Below, in pieces: positions 33,175 through 45,160 of a stretch of 64,000 nucleotides of DNA (position 1 is its first letter; each line of letters opens with the position of its first letter). The DNA comes from Candolleomyces eurysporus. Taxonomy: Eukaryota > Basidiomycota > Agaricomycetes > Agaricales > Psathyrellaceae. Both the position numbers and the translations under genes were made by a program. The stretch spans positions 1 through 64,000 of the forward strand of contig JANBPK010001060.1 in assembly GCA_027579435.1 (NCBI GenBank), in the 5' to 3' direction. The notes under the pieces were generated by a model, which worked only from the letters and a program-made list of their open reading frames with translations, was not told the DNA's origin and searched no databases.

Positions 33175-36100
33175 ATGCCTCCCGGGTCCACAAAGCCCAA
33201 TCTTCTGGGCCGCCTCTCATCATTTGTCAAGGGACGCAAAGGCAAGTCTGCTGTTAAGCATCCCCAACTCTCGGACGAAGCTGCCAATACGAACGCTGTG
33301 CCGTTACCAGCCCAGGATCCCTCAACACCATCCACTCTGCTTACCCCTGCGAACGACCCCACAACGCTGAGTGTTCAAGCTTCCATGTCTCGGCCATCAA
33401 AGCATCCGGCTACGAACGAAAGCAATCACAACCCTATCGCATCTCCGCCCGCTACAACAAATGATATCTATCTCGTAGCGTCCACCTCCACCCCAACTAT
33501 TCAAAGTCCAATCTCCCAGTCATCAATCGGCCCCACTGCGAGCGGAAGCGAAGTCGAAACATCGCACGATCCTCGAGACCGATTGCCATTTTCTCATTCT
33601 TCTCCAGGGCCACCGCCGATATCCTTCTTTGGGGGTGCACATGATTTTAAAATGAGGGACTTGATAAATGCAAATCACGTTAATGTATTCAACGAAGCAG
33701 GGACGCAACAGATTGCTCTCGAAATTGGTATGTGAGCAGTTGAAGTCGACGAATCAATAGATGTAACTGACAGGTTACAATATCAGGACGAACACGGCTG
33801 GGTGCACTTCCAAAGCATCCAGACATGAGTGGGAAGTGGGACGAGTACATACCTAACAGTCGGAAGCCAGATGTTGACAATTTATGCGAGCGAGAATCAA
33901 GCTCGGCCGTCCTCGTCTTGTGCGTTCATGGACCAGCTGGTATTGGGAAATCCACTCTCGCTGGCCATCTCAGAGACAAGTTTCGCTCAGCTGGTCGGCT
34001 GGCTGCCTCTGTTTTCCTAGGCCTCGCTCGGACAGAAACGCTGGGGCCCGAGACAATCATCAAGATGATAGCTCACGAGATCGGGTGTATTCATCCTCGA
34101 GCGATCCCGAAGATTGCGGAGGCGATGGATCAATGTCATGGGACCTCAGTGGAAAACCACCTCCAGAAATACATCCTCGAGCCGTTGCGGTCACTTGGCC
34201 ACCCGCAACCGCTCATCATCATTATGGATGCAATGGACGAATGGCGAGATCATCCAACGTTCATCAAGGCGCTCGCTCTCCTTAACTCGGAAAGTTCTGT
34301 CGTCAAATTCATCCTCACGGATCGTTTGAACCCGTGCGCTTCCCGCTTACCTGGTATTGAAAAGGTCTCAATCTACACGTATGCCCTCGGCCCAATTTCG
34401 AAGGAGGTAATCAAGATGTATTTTCACAGATATCTAGGGATGGTTCCGTGGGTGGATGGGCGGAAGGCTAGCTGTGCAGATGTCGAGAAGCTCACGGAGC
34501 TTTCAGGCGGACTTCCAGTATGGGCATCAACTGTGATTGCAGTTCTTTCTTACTCATTCAGCGAGTCCCCACCGCACGAAATTCTCGCAGATATAGTCGG
34601 AAATCGGCGGCAAGTTGGCGGTAGTGACGGGCTTAGCGACTTGTATCGCAATGCGCTCGAGCGCCTTTTCCCTTCTTCCGATGCCCGGAAGTATTTTCGA
34701 CGGCATATGGGGGCAACTGCGGTCCTCCAGGAACCACTTTCTCTCGAAGACTTTTCCACGCTTACAGGAATCCCGTCCCATCTCATAAAAAAGATTCAGT
34801 TCCCTCTCTCCGCTCTCCAGACACGATCCCCTCTCCCCGGCTCAGAAAGGATGATCCATCCGGCAACAACACTCTTCCATCTATCATTTCTCGAGTATAT
34901 CCAGGCACCAACAACGGACACCTCTTTCGCCATCTCCACCTTCGATTCCCACTCTGCGATAGGCTTGAATTGTCTCAAGCAAATTCCCATCTTCCTGCGT
35001 TCTTCCCTGCACAACAACTCCCCCCTTCGTCCCCTCCAGCATTACGCTGTGAAGTACTGGCCGCACCATGTATTCAACGGGACCCCACGCTTGAACAACG
35101 AATGGGTGCAGACAGAACATTATTCGACACTGCAAATGATCCCTAACACCCATGGACGATGGGCAACATTGCTTCTCAAGGGCTTACTGACCGGGGAGGC
35201 TGACCCAACATTGGAGGATGTTCGCGGGCAGGACGGGATGGCATTGACTCTGAGGAATGTGGCACGCCGGCTGGGCGAAACTGGCGGAGATCATTGGGGA
35301 TTCCAGGTGGCTTGTTTAGAGGTTGCTGTAAGGATTGAGGGTGGTGATGCGGAGGGATGGTCACAGCTAGGGAGGTGCTACCATGCAAGGGGTAAGCATA
35401 CAGGTAACCTCCAGATGCATGAGAAGGCTGTCGTGGTCTTTCGACATGCATTACGTCTCCGGCCAGACACACACCCCAGTCGTGGAGAAACACTCGACGA
35501 CATTGCTACTGGACTCTGGTCGTGTTACCAGCAGAACGGAGATAGCGACGTCCTCAACGAAGCCATTTCATGTTCCCGCATGGCGCTCACACTCAGTCCG
35601 ACACCCCACCCAGCTCGTGGCAGTTATCTCAACAATCTCGCCGGTGTTCTCAGGGAATTTTATCATCGCAATGGCAGCCTCGAAGCATTGAATGAGGCCA
35701 TTTCGCTGGCTCGTGAAGCTCTCGAACTCCGCCCTGTACCCCATCCAGATCACCCCAAGTCGCTCAGCAACCTTGCCAGGATTCTCATATCTCTTTACGA
35801 GCACAATGGAGACATCGAAGCACTGAACAAGGCCATTTCACTGGATCGCGATGCACTGGCACTCCGCCCTGTACCCCACCCAGACCGCTCCAAGTCGCTC
35901 AACAGCCTTGCTGGTGCTCTTCAGTCTCTTTATGAATGTAATCGGGACATCGATGGACTGAATGAGGCCATTTCCCTGCATCGCGAAGCTCTCGCACTCC
36001 GCCCTGCACCCCACCCAGATCGCTCCTTGTCACTCTACAGCCTTGCTAATGCTCTTGATAATCTTCATGAGTGCAATGGTGACATCAGGGCATTGAACGA

Positions 36101-36533
36101 GGCTATTTCACTCCATCGCGAAGCGCTTGGGCTGCGCCCTGCACCCCACCCAGATCGCCCCATTTCGCTTAATTATCTTGCTCGCTGTCTCCATGCTCTT
36201 TATCAGCACAACAAAGATATTGGGACCCTGAACGAGTGCATTTCGCTGGGTCGTGAGGGGCTGGCACTTCGTCCTGCACGTCACCGACTTCGACATGCAA
36301 TTCTCAATATTCTCACTAATGCATATCTATCCCAATTTGAGCAGGATGGAGCTGTGGAAGTTCTTGATGAAGTCATCTCGCTGGGCCGTGAAGTGTTGGC
36401 CTTCTGCCCTCCTCGATACAGGGTATCTGCTGCCAAACATCTTGTGTGGCTTCTCAAAAAGTGGCGGGACGTTACTGGAGATGACCGAGATTGTGGAGAA
36501 ATCAAAGATTTGCAGGCGGAATTGGCTGCATGA
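33175..36533 (+). CDS. NACHT-TPR NLR-like protein, copy 4
   Basis: Fully open, without ambiguous bases. Exon 1 is 33175-33727, the intron 33728-33786 (59 nt) and exon 2 33787-36533, giving 1099 aa. The first residues differ from copies 2, 3 and 5 (MPPGSTKPNLLGRLSSFVKG) and resemble copy 1 in a GRKGKSAVKH segment. The exon 1 motif is FFGGAHDFKMRDLINANHVN, longer by a few residues than elsewhere. Exon 2 has Walker A GPAGIGKSTLA, Walker B IIIMDAMDEW, KFILTDRLNP, GGLPVWA and eight TPR-like repeats with PAPHPDR/PVPHPDR signatures, ending DLQAELAA. As in the other copies, the NACHT exon begins 13 codons before an in-frame ATG (33825), so predictors may start the protein too late. Confidence 0.92.
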
Positions 36534-37291
36534 GGTCTGCATCCGAGTCGGAAGAAAACTTGGGGGCTTCGATGACAGACCTATTTGCTTTGTTCGAGGT
36601 AGCATCCGCCTCAGAGTAGCGGTAGAAAAGTGATATTGACTAGGCTACGTATTTACGCGATCTTATCGATGCATTGATGTAGTTGTATCAATCATACTCA
36701 GCATGTGCATGAATTGCAGAATGGGTAATTCTCCCCGCCCATACAACTTCGCTCTCCTTCAATGCAACTTCAATCTCTTGCTGAACCTCAGAAAGGCTTC
36801 AGCTTGCTTGGCGCGGACATGGAAGGCGAGCACGAAGCTCAGCTACAAGCCGAGAGGGGGATCGTTGAGTTACATCACCGCTAGCTGGGAAGGGATCAAT
36901 ATACAAGATCAGCTGTGTAGCACGAGAGAAGGGACGAAACTCGATGAAGATATAAAAGCGTGAATGGCGTTATTTTATCAGAACAGTCCACAAAGCCCAC
37001 CAATACTATCCGATCACCCATCTTGACTGTTCAAGACCTCTGCGAGTCGCGGCAGAGATAAATGAGCCTGGGTCAAAAAATTGGCACAGGACCATCATTG
37101 ACGGTCGCTGAACCTTTCAAAGCCAATCAGTCGCATGAGCTGGGCTGCAATCGGTAGACCCGGGGACGCAGTTCCGGTTGGCCTTGGGAGCATACAACTG
37201 CAAATATTGCCTACCAAGCAGTTCGCTCCGTCACTCTTATTCGCTCTCGGGGTTTCGTTGTTGCTACTGGACCTGACCTTGCTCACCGTCA
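36534..37291 (+). other. 3' flank of NLR 4
   Basis: This flank is shorter than that of the other copies. It holds the landmark GAATTGCAGAATGGGTAA (36711-36728) followed quickly by the block shared with 15180-15330 (36785-36965), so about 0.5-1 kb present in other units is missing here. No gene is recognised. Confidence 0.45.
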
Positions 37292-38440
37292 AGGGTAGAA
37301 CCCCCTTGCACTCGATCTTGCAAACTCCCCCCTCCAAGACGCTGATGAAGCAAGACTGGCCTGAGGGTGTTCAAGTCTGTCTCTTGGCACCGTGCCTCCG
37401 TCGTTAAGTAAGCGAAGGCATAAGGCCTCGATTTTTCAACATTGCTCGTAAAAGTCAGATTGCGGACTTCGGCGATCGTTCTCACTAACGCCTGCGGTCC
37501 TTGCATTGGCTGGGTTAAGATGTCAAGAAAGGCGAGAAGAACACGAGTGCGTCGTCCTTGTACTCAGACTACTATCCAATCTCTCTTGCTGACCTGTGGT
37601 TCAGTCGTCCCTTCCCACAAGCGTAACCTCACCGGTCGTAACAACGCTAAGACCGCCACCTACACCTTCATCGCATTCCCCGAAATCACCACCGCTTTGG
37701 TTCACCTCCTTCACGGACAGCTGATGGCAAGCTCTTCAAGTTCGAGGTCCCCTGTGGTCTTCTCCAGCTTTTCCAACCCTGGGCTGGCGCACCCACCAAC
37801 CTCCCAATTCTCATGAAAATCAAGGGCAAGCACACAACCGATCATGTCCCTGCCGGTGGCCCTGGTTGAAGTACCGTGGACATCCCAATGACATCTCTCG
37901 TTATTATCATTTCACTGATCTCGTAGTTAGCTGCTAACCCTTTTACAGAGAACCGCATGATTGGTGCTATCGGCTTCAAGAGCAACAACGCCAAGAACCA
38001 GAGCACTGCCGAGTACGGCGGAATTCCGAGTCCTCAAACCGCTGCCTATCACATACTGTGACTGTGGCATCAAGTGGGTCATCATCGCCTCACCGGTGAC
38101 CACAATTACGGCGAAGATTCTTCCCATGACCACGCTGCTTTCGAGCCCCGATTCCTTGGTGGTCTCGCCATCATCAACTACCCGCACCTTCGCTCATATT
38201 CGCGAGACCAATGTGAAGAGGTGGGGTGCACTTGCTTCACTATCGTTGACCCTACCGGCTACGACAAGGTTCCGCCGAACGACAAGATTGACATTGTCGG
38301 CTTGGACACTTCGCTCCTGGCAAGAACTTGACCTTCGTCGCCAAGTACTAGGACAGTACCTTCAACGAAGGCCAGATCGAACGTTACAAGGCAGGCTCTG
38401 CACTCAATTGATGGTTGCGGTCGCCTCTGCCCGTAACAGT
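37292..38440 (+). pseudogene. Aconitase 3'-half relic E
   Basis: Close to relic D. It shows DWPEGVQVCLL, CGPCIGW, DVKKGEKNT, then an intron (about 37544-37604), SHKRNLTGRNNAKTATYTFIAFPEI, an intron before ENRMIGAIGFKSNN (about 37898-37948), AEYGGIPSPQTAAY, GDHNYGEDSSHDHAAFEPRF and FNEGQIERYKAGSALN near 38360-38410. Segments between these landmarks are deleted or frameshifted. The GSSRE motif, which contacts substrate in active aconitases, is changed to DSSHD. Confidence 0.8.
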
Positions 38441-39371
38441 GTCCGTCTTCTTCGCTATTGCGTGATAACGAGGGACGTTCTGTCTCCCGAGTCGGGTGAG
38501 TCGGGTCATCTACCGGCAGGCCAGAAGGATTGAATATGGCCTCCTACATGTGAGCATTCCAATTTCCGTTCTCCAGTTTCTTGTTCAGCACCTTACGTAT
38601 CAAGAAATGAACATCGGTTTGGAACTACTTATGACCATTGAATTCTTTGAGTCACACAACCTGAACAGGCATAAAGCGCGGTTACTAGTAAAGATTTATT
38701 GCTATTCCCTCACATGTATTTCCTAACTCTTCCTAACTTTGTTTTGCCTCTGCCTTGGCGCTGATTTCGTTGGGTTGAACTCGGGACGCAGACGCCTCGA
38801 TCTAGCTCAGGGAATCCGCCGTTGGGGCTCGGTGGTTTTTTGGTGAGTCTTTGTCTCCTAATCCGTTAAACAGTGCAGGCAGTTTTGAGGCTAGCAAGTT
38901 CCTCTTTGAAAAATGGAAGTGTATCAAGACTCGACGCAGGAGGAAAGGTTACTGATGCACACGTGTGGAACGCCTAGGTCGGAGAGGTGTCCGAATCTCA
39001 AGAACAGGCTGGAACCGAGATGATTGCAGTGCTCAAGCTGTGTGCTTGAGGACAAAAACGGAACCATGTTCGACGTACTCCCGCATTCTCATTCTCATGC
39101 CGAGTCCACCTTTGACGATCCGATGCGCCGAAGGGACCCTACTTTGATCGTATGTGATCAATTACACTGCATATGCAACGACTGGCGACGATATGGTATG
39201 CATAGCATTTCCCGTGGGCGCCTGTCCGAATCAAATGCCACAGCATCCTCTTATCGGCCGTCTGCGCATGGATGAGGTATGCCTACCCGTGTCAACGGTT
39301 GTTTTGCGAAGGTCCACCGTTTGCTTCCCCCCCTTACTGACCTCCCGGTGATTTCCCTTCATCCTCCCACA
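38441..39371 (+). other. Upstream region of NLR gene 5
   Basis: Colinear with 23880-25215 but without the polypyrimidine tract. It contains the ATGAACATCGGTTTGGAACT block (38607), the 38757-38830 block, the block ending EMIAVLKLCA and a stop (38965-39050), and the proximal NLR block (about 39180-39371). No intact gene. Confidence 0.5.
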
Positions 39372-42300
39372 ATGCTCCGTCTTATGGCCCGTCTCTCCAC
39401 GGTTGTCAACCAACTCGTTGGCGAAATTGCGAACACAGGTTCTGAGCCACTACCCCCTTACGATTCCTCGACATCACCTATCGCGCTCCCCCGTACGAAG
39501 AACCCCACAGCATTAGGCGCTCGAGTTCCCACTTCTCAGATGACAATGCAGTCCTCTGCGGACGAACGCCAACAAGTAGAATCCTTGCGCCCTACCGCAA
39601 ACGCTGCCTGCCCCGCAGCTTCCACCTCCGCCCCGATGACTCGAGGCCCCATCTGTCAGTCGCGAACCCGCCTCACTGCGGGCGGCAGCAAGGTCAAATT
39701 TTCGCACAATCCTCAGGACCAATTTCCATCTTCCCATTCTCAGGTACCTTCTCTGGCGGGGCCACAGCCGATATCTTTCTTTGAGGGTGCACATGATTTT
39801 CGAATGAGGGACGTCATAAATCACGTCAGTATATTCAACCAAGTGGGGGCACGACAGAATCCTCTTGAAATTGGTACGTGAACAGTTGAGTTCTGAATAT
39901 TGACGGAAATCACTGACAGGGTACCGAGTCAGAACGAGGACGCCTGGGTGCACTTCCAAAGCATCCAGATATGAGTGGGAAGCGGGTCGAGTACCTACCC
40001 AACAGTCGGAAGCCAGACGTTGACAAGCTATGTGAGCAAGAATCAAGTTCGACCGACCTCGTCCTGTGCATCCATGGGCCGGCTGGGATCGGGAAATCCA
40101 CTCTCGCTGGCCACCTCTCAGACCTGTTTCGTGCAGCTGGTCGGTTGGCTGCCTCTGTTTTCCTGGGCGCTATTCGAGCAGAATTGTCGGGGCCCGAGAC
40201 GATCATTAAGATGATAGCTCACGAAATCGGATGGATTCATCCTCGAGCGATCCCGAAGATTGTGGAGGCGATGGATCAATGTCACGGCACCTCGTTGGAA
40301 AACCACCTCAAGAAGTACATCCTCGAACCGTTGCGGTCACTCGGCCATCCGCAGCCGCTCATCATCATCATGGATGCCATGGACGAATGGCGAGATCATC
40401 CGATATTCATCAAGGCCCTTGCCCGCCTCAACTCGGAAAGCTCTATCGTCAAATTCATCCTAACAGATCGTCTGAACCTACGCGCTTCCCGCTTACCCGG
40501 TATCGACGAGGTCTCGATTTACACGTACACCCTTGGCCCAATTTCGAAGGAGGTGATCAAGGCGTATTTTCACAAATATCTGGGGACGGTTTCGTGGGTG
40601 GATGGGCGGAAAGCTAGCTCTGCAGACGTGGAGAAGCTAACAGAGCTTTCGGGCGGACTTCCAGTATGGGCGTCGACAGTGATTGCGTTGCTCTTGCACT
40701 CATTCAGCGAGTCGCCGCCGCACGAAATCCTCGCAGAAATAGTCGGAAGTCGGCGCCAAGTCGGTGGTAGTGATGGGCTCGGCGAGCTGTATAGCAATGC
40801 CCTTAGGCGTCTTTTCCCATCCGAGGATGCCCAGAATTATTTTCGACGGCTTATGGGGGCGGCTATTGTCCTCAAGGAACCACTCCCTCTAGTAGAGTTT
40901 TCCACACTCGCGGGAATCCGCCCCCATCTTATAAGCAAGATTCGATTCGCTCTTTCTGCTCTCCAGACACGATCCCCTCCCCCCGGCTCCGAAAAGATGA
41001 TCCATCCAGCAATGACGCTCTTCCATCTATCCTTTCTTGAATATGTCCAGGCACCAGGGACAGAAATCGCTTTCGCCGTCTCCGCTTTTGATTCCCACTC
41101 TGCGATAGGCTTGACCTGCCTCGAGCAACTTGCCATCCTGCCACCTTCTTCCCCGCACAGTAACTCTCCTCTTCGTGGCCTTCAACACTATGCTGTGAAG
41201 TACTGGCCGCACCATGTGTTCAACGGAACACCACGCTCGAACGACCAATGGTTACAGACGGAACATTGTTTGGCATTGCAAAGGATCCCTGACTTCCGTG
41301 GGCGATGGGCGGCAGTATTTATCAAAGGCCTGATGCCCGGGGAGGTTGATTCGATGCTGCAGGATGTCAAAGAGGGGGACGGTATGGTATCAACTCTGAG
41401 GGATGTGGCCTGTCGGCTGGGCAAAGCTGGCGGGGATCACTGGGGATTTCAGGTGGCCTGTCTCGAGGTTTCTGTAAGGATTGATGATGATGATGCAATG
41501 GGATGGTCAGAACTAGGGGAGTGCTACGGTGCAAGCGGTCGTCGGACAGGTAACCTCCAGAGGCACGAGGAGGCTGTAGTGGCCTTTCGCCACGCCTTAC
41601 ATCTCCGGCCAGAGCCACATCCCAGTCGCGGAGAATCACTCAACGATGTTGCTATCGGGCTCTGGTCATGTTACCGACAGAACGGAGATGGCGACATCCT
41701 CAGCGAAGCAATATCATGTTCCCGCATGGCACTCACCCTCAGCCCGGCACCCCACCCAAAGCGTAGCAGGTATCTTAACACTCTCGCCAGCGCTCTCAGT
41801 GATTTTTATATCCGCAATGGAGACCTCAAAACATTGAACGAGGTCATTTCACTGCATCGTGAAACGCTTGCACTGCGTCCTGCACCCCACCCACGTCGCC
41901 TCTCTGTGATCAACAGCCTCGCCAGTGATCTCCAATCTCTTTACAAGCGTAATAGGGACATTGATGCACTGAACGAGGCTGTTTCACTGAATCGTGATGC
42001 ACTTGCACTCTGTCCTGCACCCCACCCACTTCGCCCTTCGGTCCTCGGCAGCCTTTCCAATGCACTCCGATCGCTTCATAAGCGCAACGGGGACATCGAT
42101 GCATTGGACAAGGTCATTTCCATGCATCGTGAAGCACTTGCACTCCGCCTTGCACCCCACCCCGATCGCCCCTTGTCGCTCAGCGACCTTGCCAATGCTC
42201 TTCGTGATCTTTACTTGTGCAATGGTGGCACCAGCACATTGAAAGAAGCCATTTCACTGCATCGCGAAGTGCTTGGGCTGCGCCCTGCACCCCACCCAAA

Positions 42301-42691
42301 GCGCGCTCTCTCGCTCAAAAATCTTACCCTCTGTCTCCATGCTCTTTACAAGCACAACGCAGATCGTGATTTTGGGACCCTGACCGAGTGCATTTCACTG
42401 GGTCGTGAGGGGCTTGCACTCTGTCCCGCACCCCACACGGATCACTGTAAAATACTCCGGGTTCTTGCTCAAGTGTATGTATCCCGGTTTGAGCAGAACG
42501 GAGCTGTAGCGGTTCTCGATGAAGCTATCTCGCTGCGTCGGGAAGTGCTCGTCTTCCGCCCTCCTGGACACAGATACCGGGCAAGTGAGGTTAAGTCTCT
42601 TGCGGAGCTTCTCGAAAAGCGACGCGAGGTCACTGGAGATGACCAAGATGCCAGAGAAATCGAAGCTTTACAGGCGGAATCGGCTGCATGA
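39372..42691 (+). CDS. NACHT-TPR NLR-like protein, copy 5
   Basis: Fully open. Exon 1 is 39372-39873, the intron 39874-39932 (59 nt) and exon 2 39933-42691, giving 1086 aa. It is the intact sister of copy 3: exon 1 differs little, and the NACHT part and the TPR units correspond one to one. Exon 1 ends with FFEGAHDFRMRDVINHVSIF. Exon 2 carries Walker A GPAGIGKSTLA, Walker B IIIMDAMDEW, a sensor-like KFILTDRLNL, GGLPVWA and eight TPR-like repeats. One TPR unit (ALYKHNADRDFGTL) has a short insertion also seen in copy 3. The protein ends ALQAESAA. Function as a STAND-type signalling NTPase is inferred from the family. Confidence 0.92.
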
Positions 42692-43780
42692 GGGGTGCAT
42701 CAGCCGCATCCGAGTTGGAAGAAAGGTCGGCTGCTTCAAGCAACTCGAGGCAGTGTCTACATCAGAGTAGTGGTAGAAAGGCGTTGTTGGACTAGTCTAT
42801 GTATGTACGCAACGGTATCGATATATTGATGTAGTCGTATTGATCACTACTTAACATGAATTGCAGAATGGGTAAGCCCGCCTCATACGAGTCTATGAGT
42901 AACCAAAACTGTCATTCAACGCATCTCCAATCTCTTCTCTGCAGCTCAATAACACCCGGGCAGCGATCAGCCAAAATGAACTACTGGGATATTGAGAGGC
43001 TGGAGTTACTGACGATCTGTTTCTGAGGTATTAGAGGGTACATCGTCAGTTGATAACCAGGAGAGGAAGCTAAAAGATGCACTAAGTCACGAACCCCTAT
43101 ACGCACTCCACAACGCATTCGCACCCTCAACTAGTGGCAATGGGATGACGATGTCGGGGTATGAGGGTCCGAAGGGGACTGATAGTTACCGGCACTGCGT
43201 CGGCGTCCGCAGTGCCAGTGCAAGGTATCTTCAGGAATTGATAAGTCTCCAAAGTGAAGTCAGGGAGTAGGCAGTGGAGGAGACGGGTTGAGAACTAAGG
43301 CGAAAAAACTAACTTTGCCGAAATACGAGCGCAGGAGTTGGGAGCAGCGGTCTGGTATCAACGACACAGAGGCTTGGGCTTGCTCGGTGCGGTCATACAC
43401 AGCGAGTGCGAAACTCGGTTGCAAGTTGAGAGTAGAATTGTTGAAGCTTATCCCGGTAATCGGTGTCGAAAAATGTGTTACCTCCACTTCTTCCAGAATC
43501 CAGATGTGCGAGGTAACCCGGCGATTAGGATTGAGCGGTTGGGGCGACGAGGGGACAAACAAGTACAAAATCTCTTCCCTTCCCGCAAGCTTGGAGGCTC
43601 GACGATTGTTCCCTTCGTTCACAACAAGTCTTGTCGCTCTTCTTCACTCTCGTTCTTTTTCCTATTGCTCTCAAAAGTCATTAATTTCTCATATTTCGTT
43701 CAGGCGTCGTCTTAAGATCGCTAGTAGAATTCTCACTGTCAGGGGAGCAACCGGCGCACACTCATTTATAAAACCTCTCC
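42692..43780 (+). repeat. 3' flank of NLR 5
   Basis: The part up to about 43566 is nearly identical to 28554-29466. The rest (43567-43780) leads into aconitase relic F. The GGAGCAGCGGTCTGGTATCA block is at 43341-43360. No gene is recognised. Confidence 0.75.
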
Positions 43781-44031
43781 GAGTTGGGGCTTCACCTCAA
43801 TGGTCCCTTCGATCCTGATCTTGCAACCCCCATCTCCAGGTGAAGAAGAACGACTGGCCTGACGACGCTGTAATCGATCCCACTGGCTCGTGCACCAGCT
43901 CATCATACGAGGACATGACCCGTTCTGCCTCGATCTCAAGAGCAAGTTCGTGCCACCATTGCTCATGATGGTCAGATTCGCGAACTTAAGCTATCGTTCT
44001 TGCCAACGCTTGCAATCCTTGCATTGCCAAC
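43781..44031 (+). pseudogene. Aconitase relic F, cut off by an NLR fragment
   Basis: The relic starts with VGASPQ/LNGPFDPDLATPIS-type sequence (43781-43840), continues through RTTGLTT and SSSYEDMTR-like pieces, and ends at the cluster site, which reads ACNPCIAN (about 44009-44031). There the next base pairs belong to the middle of a NACHT-TPR gene. The junction is therefore a chimera of the two components of the array. Confidence 0.75.
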
Positions 44032-45160
44032 AAGCTAGGGAGGATAGTATGGTATCGACTCTGAAGAAGCTCGCCTGTTGGCTGGGCAAAAGTGGTGGAG
44101 ATCGTTGGGGATTTCAGGTGGCCTGTTTAGAGTTTGCCGTAAGGATTCATGGTGGAGATGCAGGAGGGTGGTCAGAGCTAGGGTGCGCTACAGTGCAAAC
44201 GGTGTTCGGACGGGTAACCTCCAGATGCATGAGGAGGCTGTGATGACCTTTCGGCGTGCCTTACATCTCCGGCCAGAGCCGCATCCCAGTCGCGGAGAAT
44301 CACTCGACGATGTTGCCCAACTGTGGCGGTGTTACCGACAGAACGGAGATAGCGACATTCTCAGTGAAGCCATTTCGTGTTCCCGCATGGCGGTCACACT
44401 CAGTCCGACACCACACCCGGCTCGTGTCAGGTATCTCAGCATTCTCGCCAATGGTGTCAGTGATTTTTGTGAGCACAATGGAGACCTCAGAACATTGAAC
44501 GAGGTCATTTCCCTACGTCGTGAAGCGCTTGCACCCTGCCCTGTATCTCACCCAGTCCGCCCCGTGTCGCTCAGCAACCTTGCCAATGGTCTCCAATTGC
44601 TTTATTGGCACGGTGGGGACATTGATGCACTGACCTGCATCGTGAAGCACTCGCACTCCGCCCTGCACCCCACCCAGATCGCGCCTCGTCGCTCAACAAC
44701 CTTGCCAATGCTCTTAATATTTGATCTTCATAAGTGCAACGGTGACATCGGCGCATTGAACGAGGCCATTTCACCCCATCGCGAAGCGCTTGGGCTGTAC
44801 CCTGCACCCCACCCAAATCACTCCTCCTCGCTCAATAATCTTGCTCGCTGTCTCCATGCTCTTTATCAGCACAATAAAGATATTGGGACCCTGAACGAGT
44901 GTATCTCACTTTGCCGTACAACACCCGACACTCTTTCTCAAGATTATTCATCCCAATTTGAGCAGGGTGGAGCTGTGGAAGTTCTCGATGAAGCGATCTT
45001 GCTGCGTCGTGAAGTGCTGGTCTTCTGCCTTCCTAAACAGAGATACCGGGCATATCATGTGAAATCTCTTGTGCAGCTTCTTGAAAAGCGGTGGGGAGCT
45101 ACTAGAGATGACCGAGATCGCAGAGAGATCGAAGATATGAAGGCAGAATTGGCTACATGA
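44032..45160 (+). pseudogene. NACHT-TPR copy 6, TPR part only
   Basis: Sequence homologous to residues about 650 onward of the intact copies (DSMVSTLKKLACWLGKSGGD...) starts directly at the end of aconitase relic F. The first exon, the NACHT domain and the linker are absent. An early frameshift (about 44185) moves into a long open frame to 45160, with TPR units carrying RPEPHPSRGESLDDV, LSPTPHPARV and YPAPHPNHS. One TPR unit is scrambled by a deletion around 44630-44720 and another is shortened near 44915. There is no start codon with an NLR-like promoter. It could at most make a TPR-only fragment. Confidence 0.8.

Noticed and set aside
5765..45160. Array spread by an autonomous transposon
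   Set aside because: No transposase, reverse transcriptase, helicase or long terminal repeats were seen in or between units; tandem DNA duplication is simpler.
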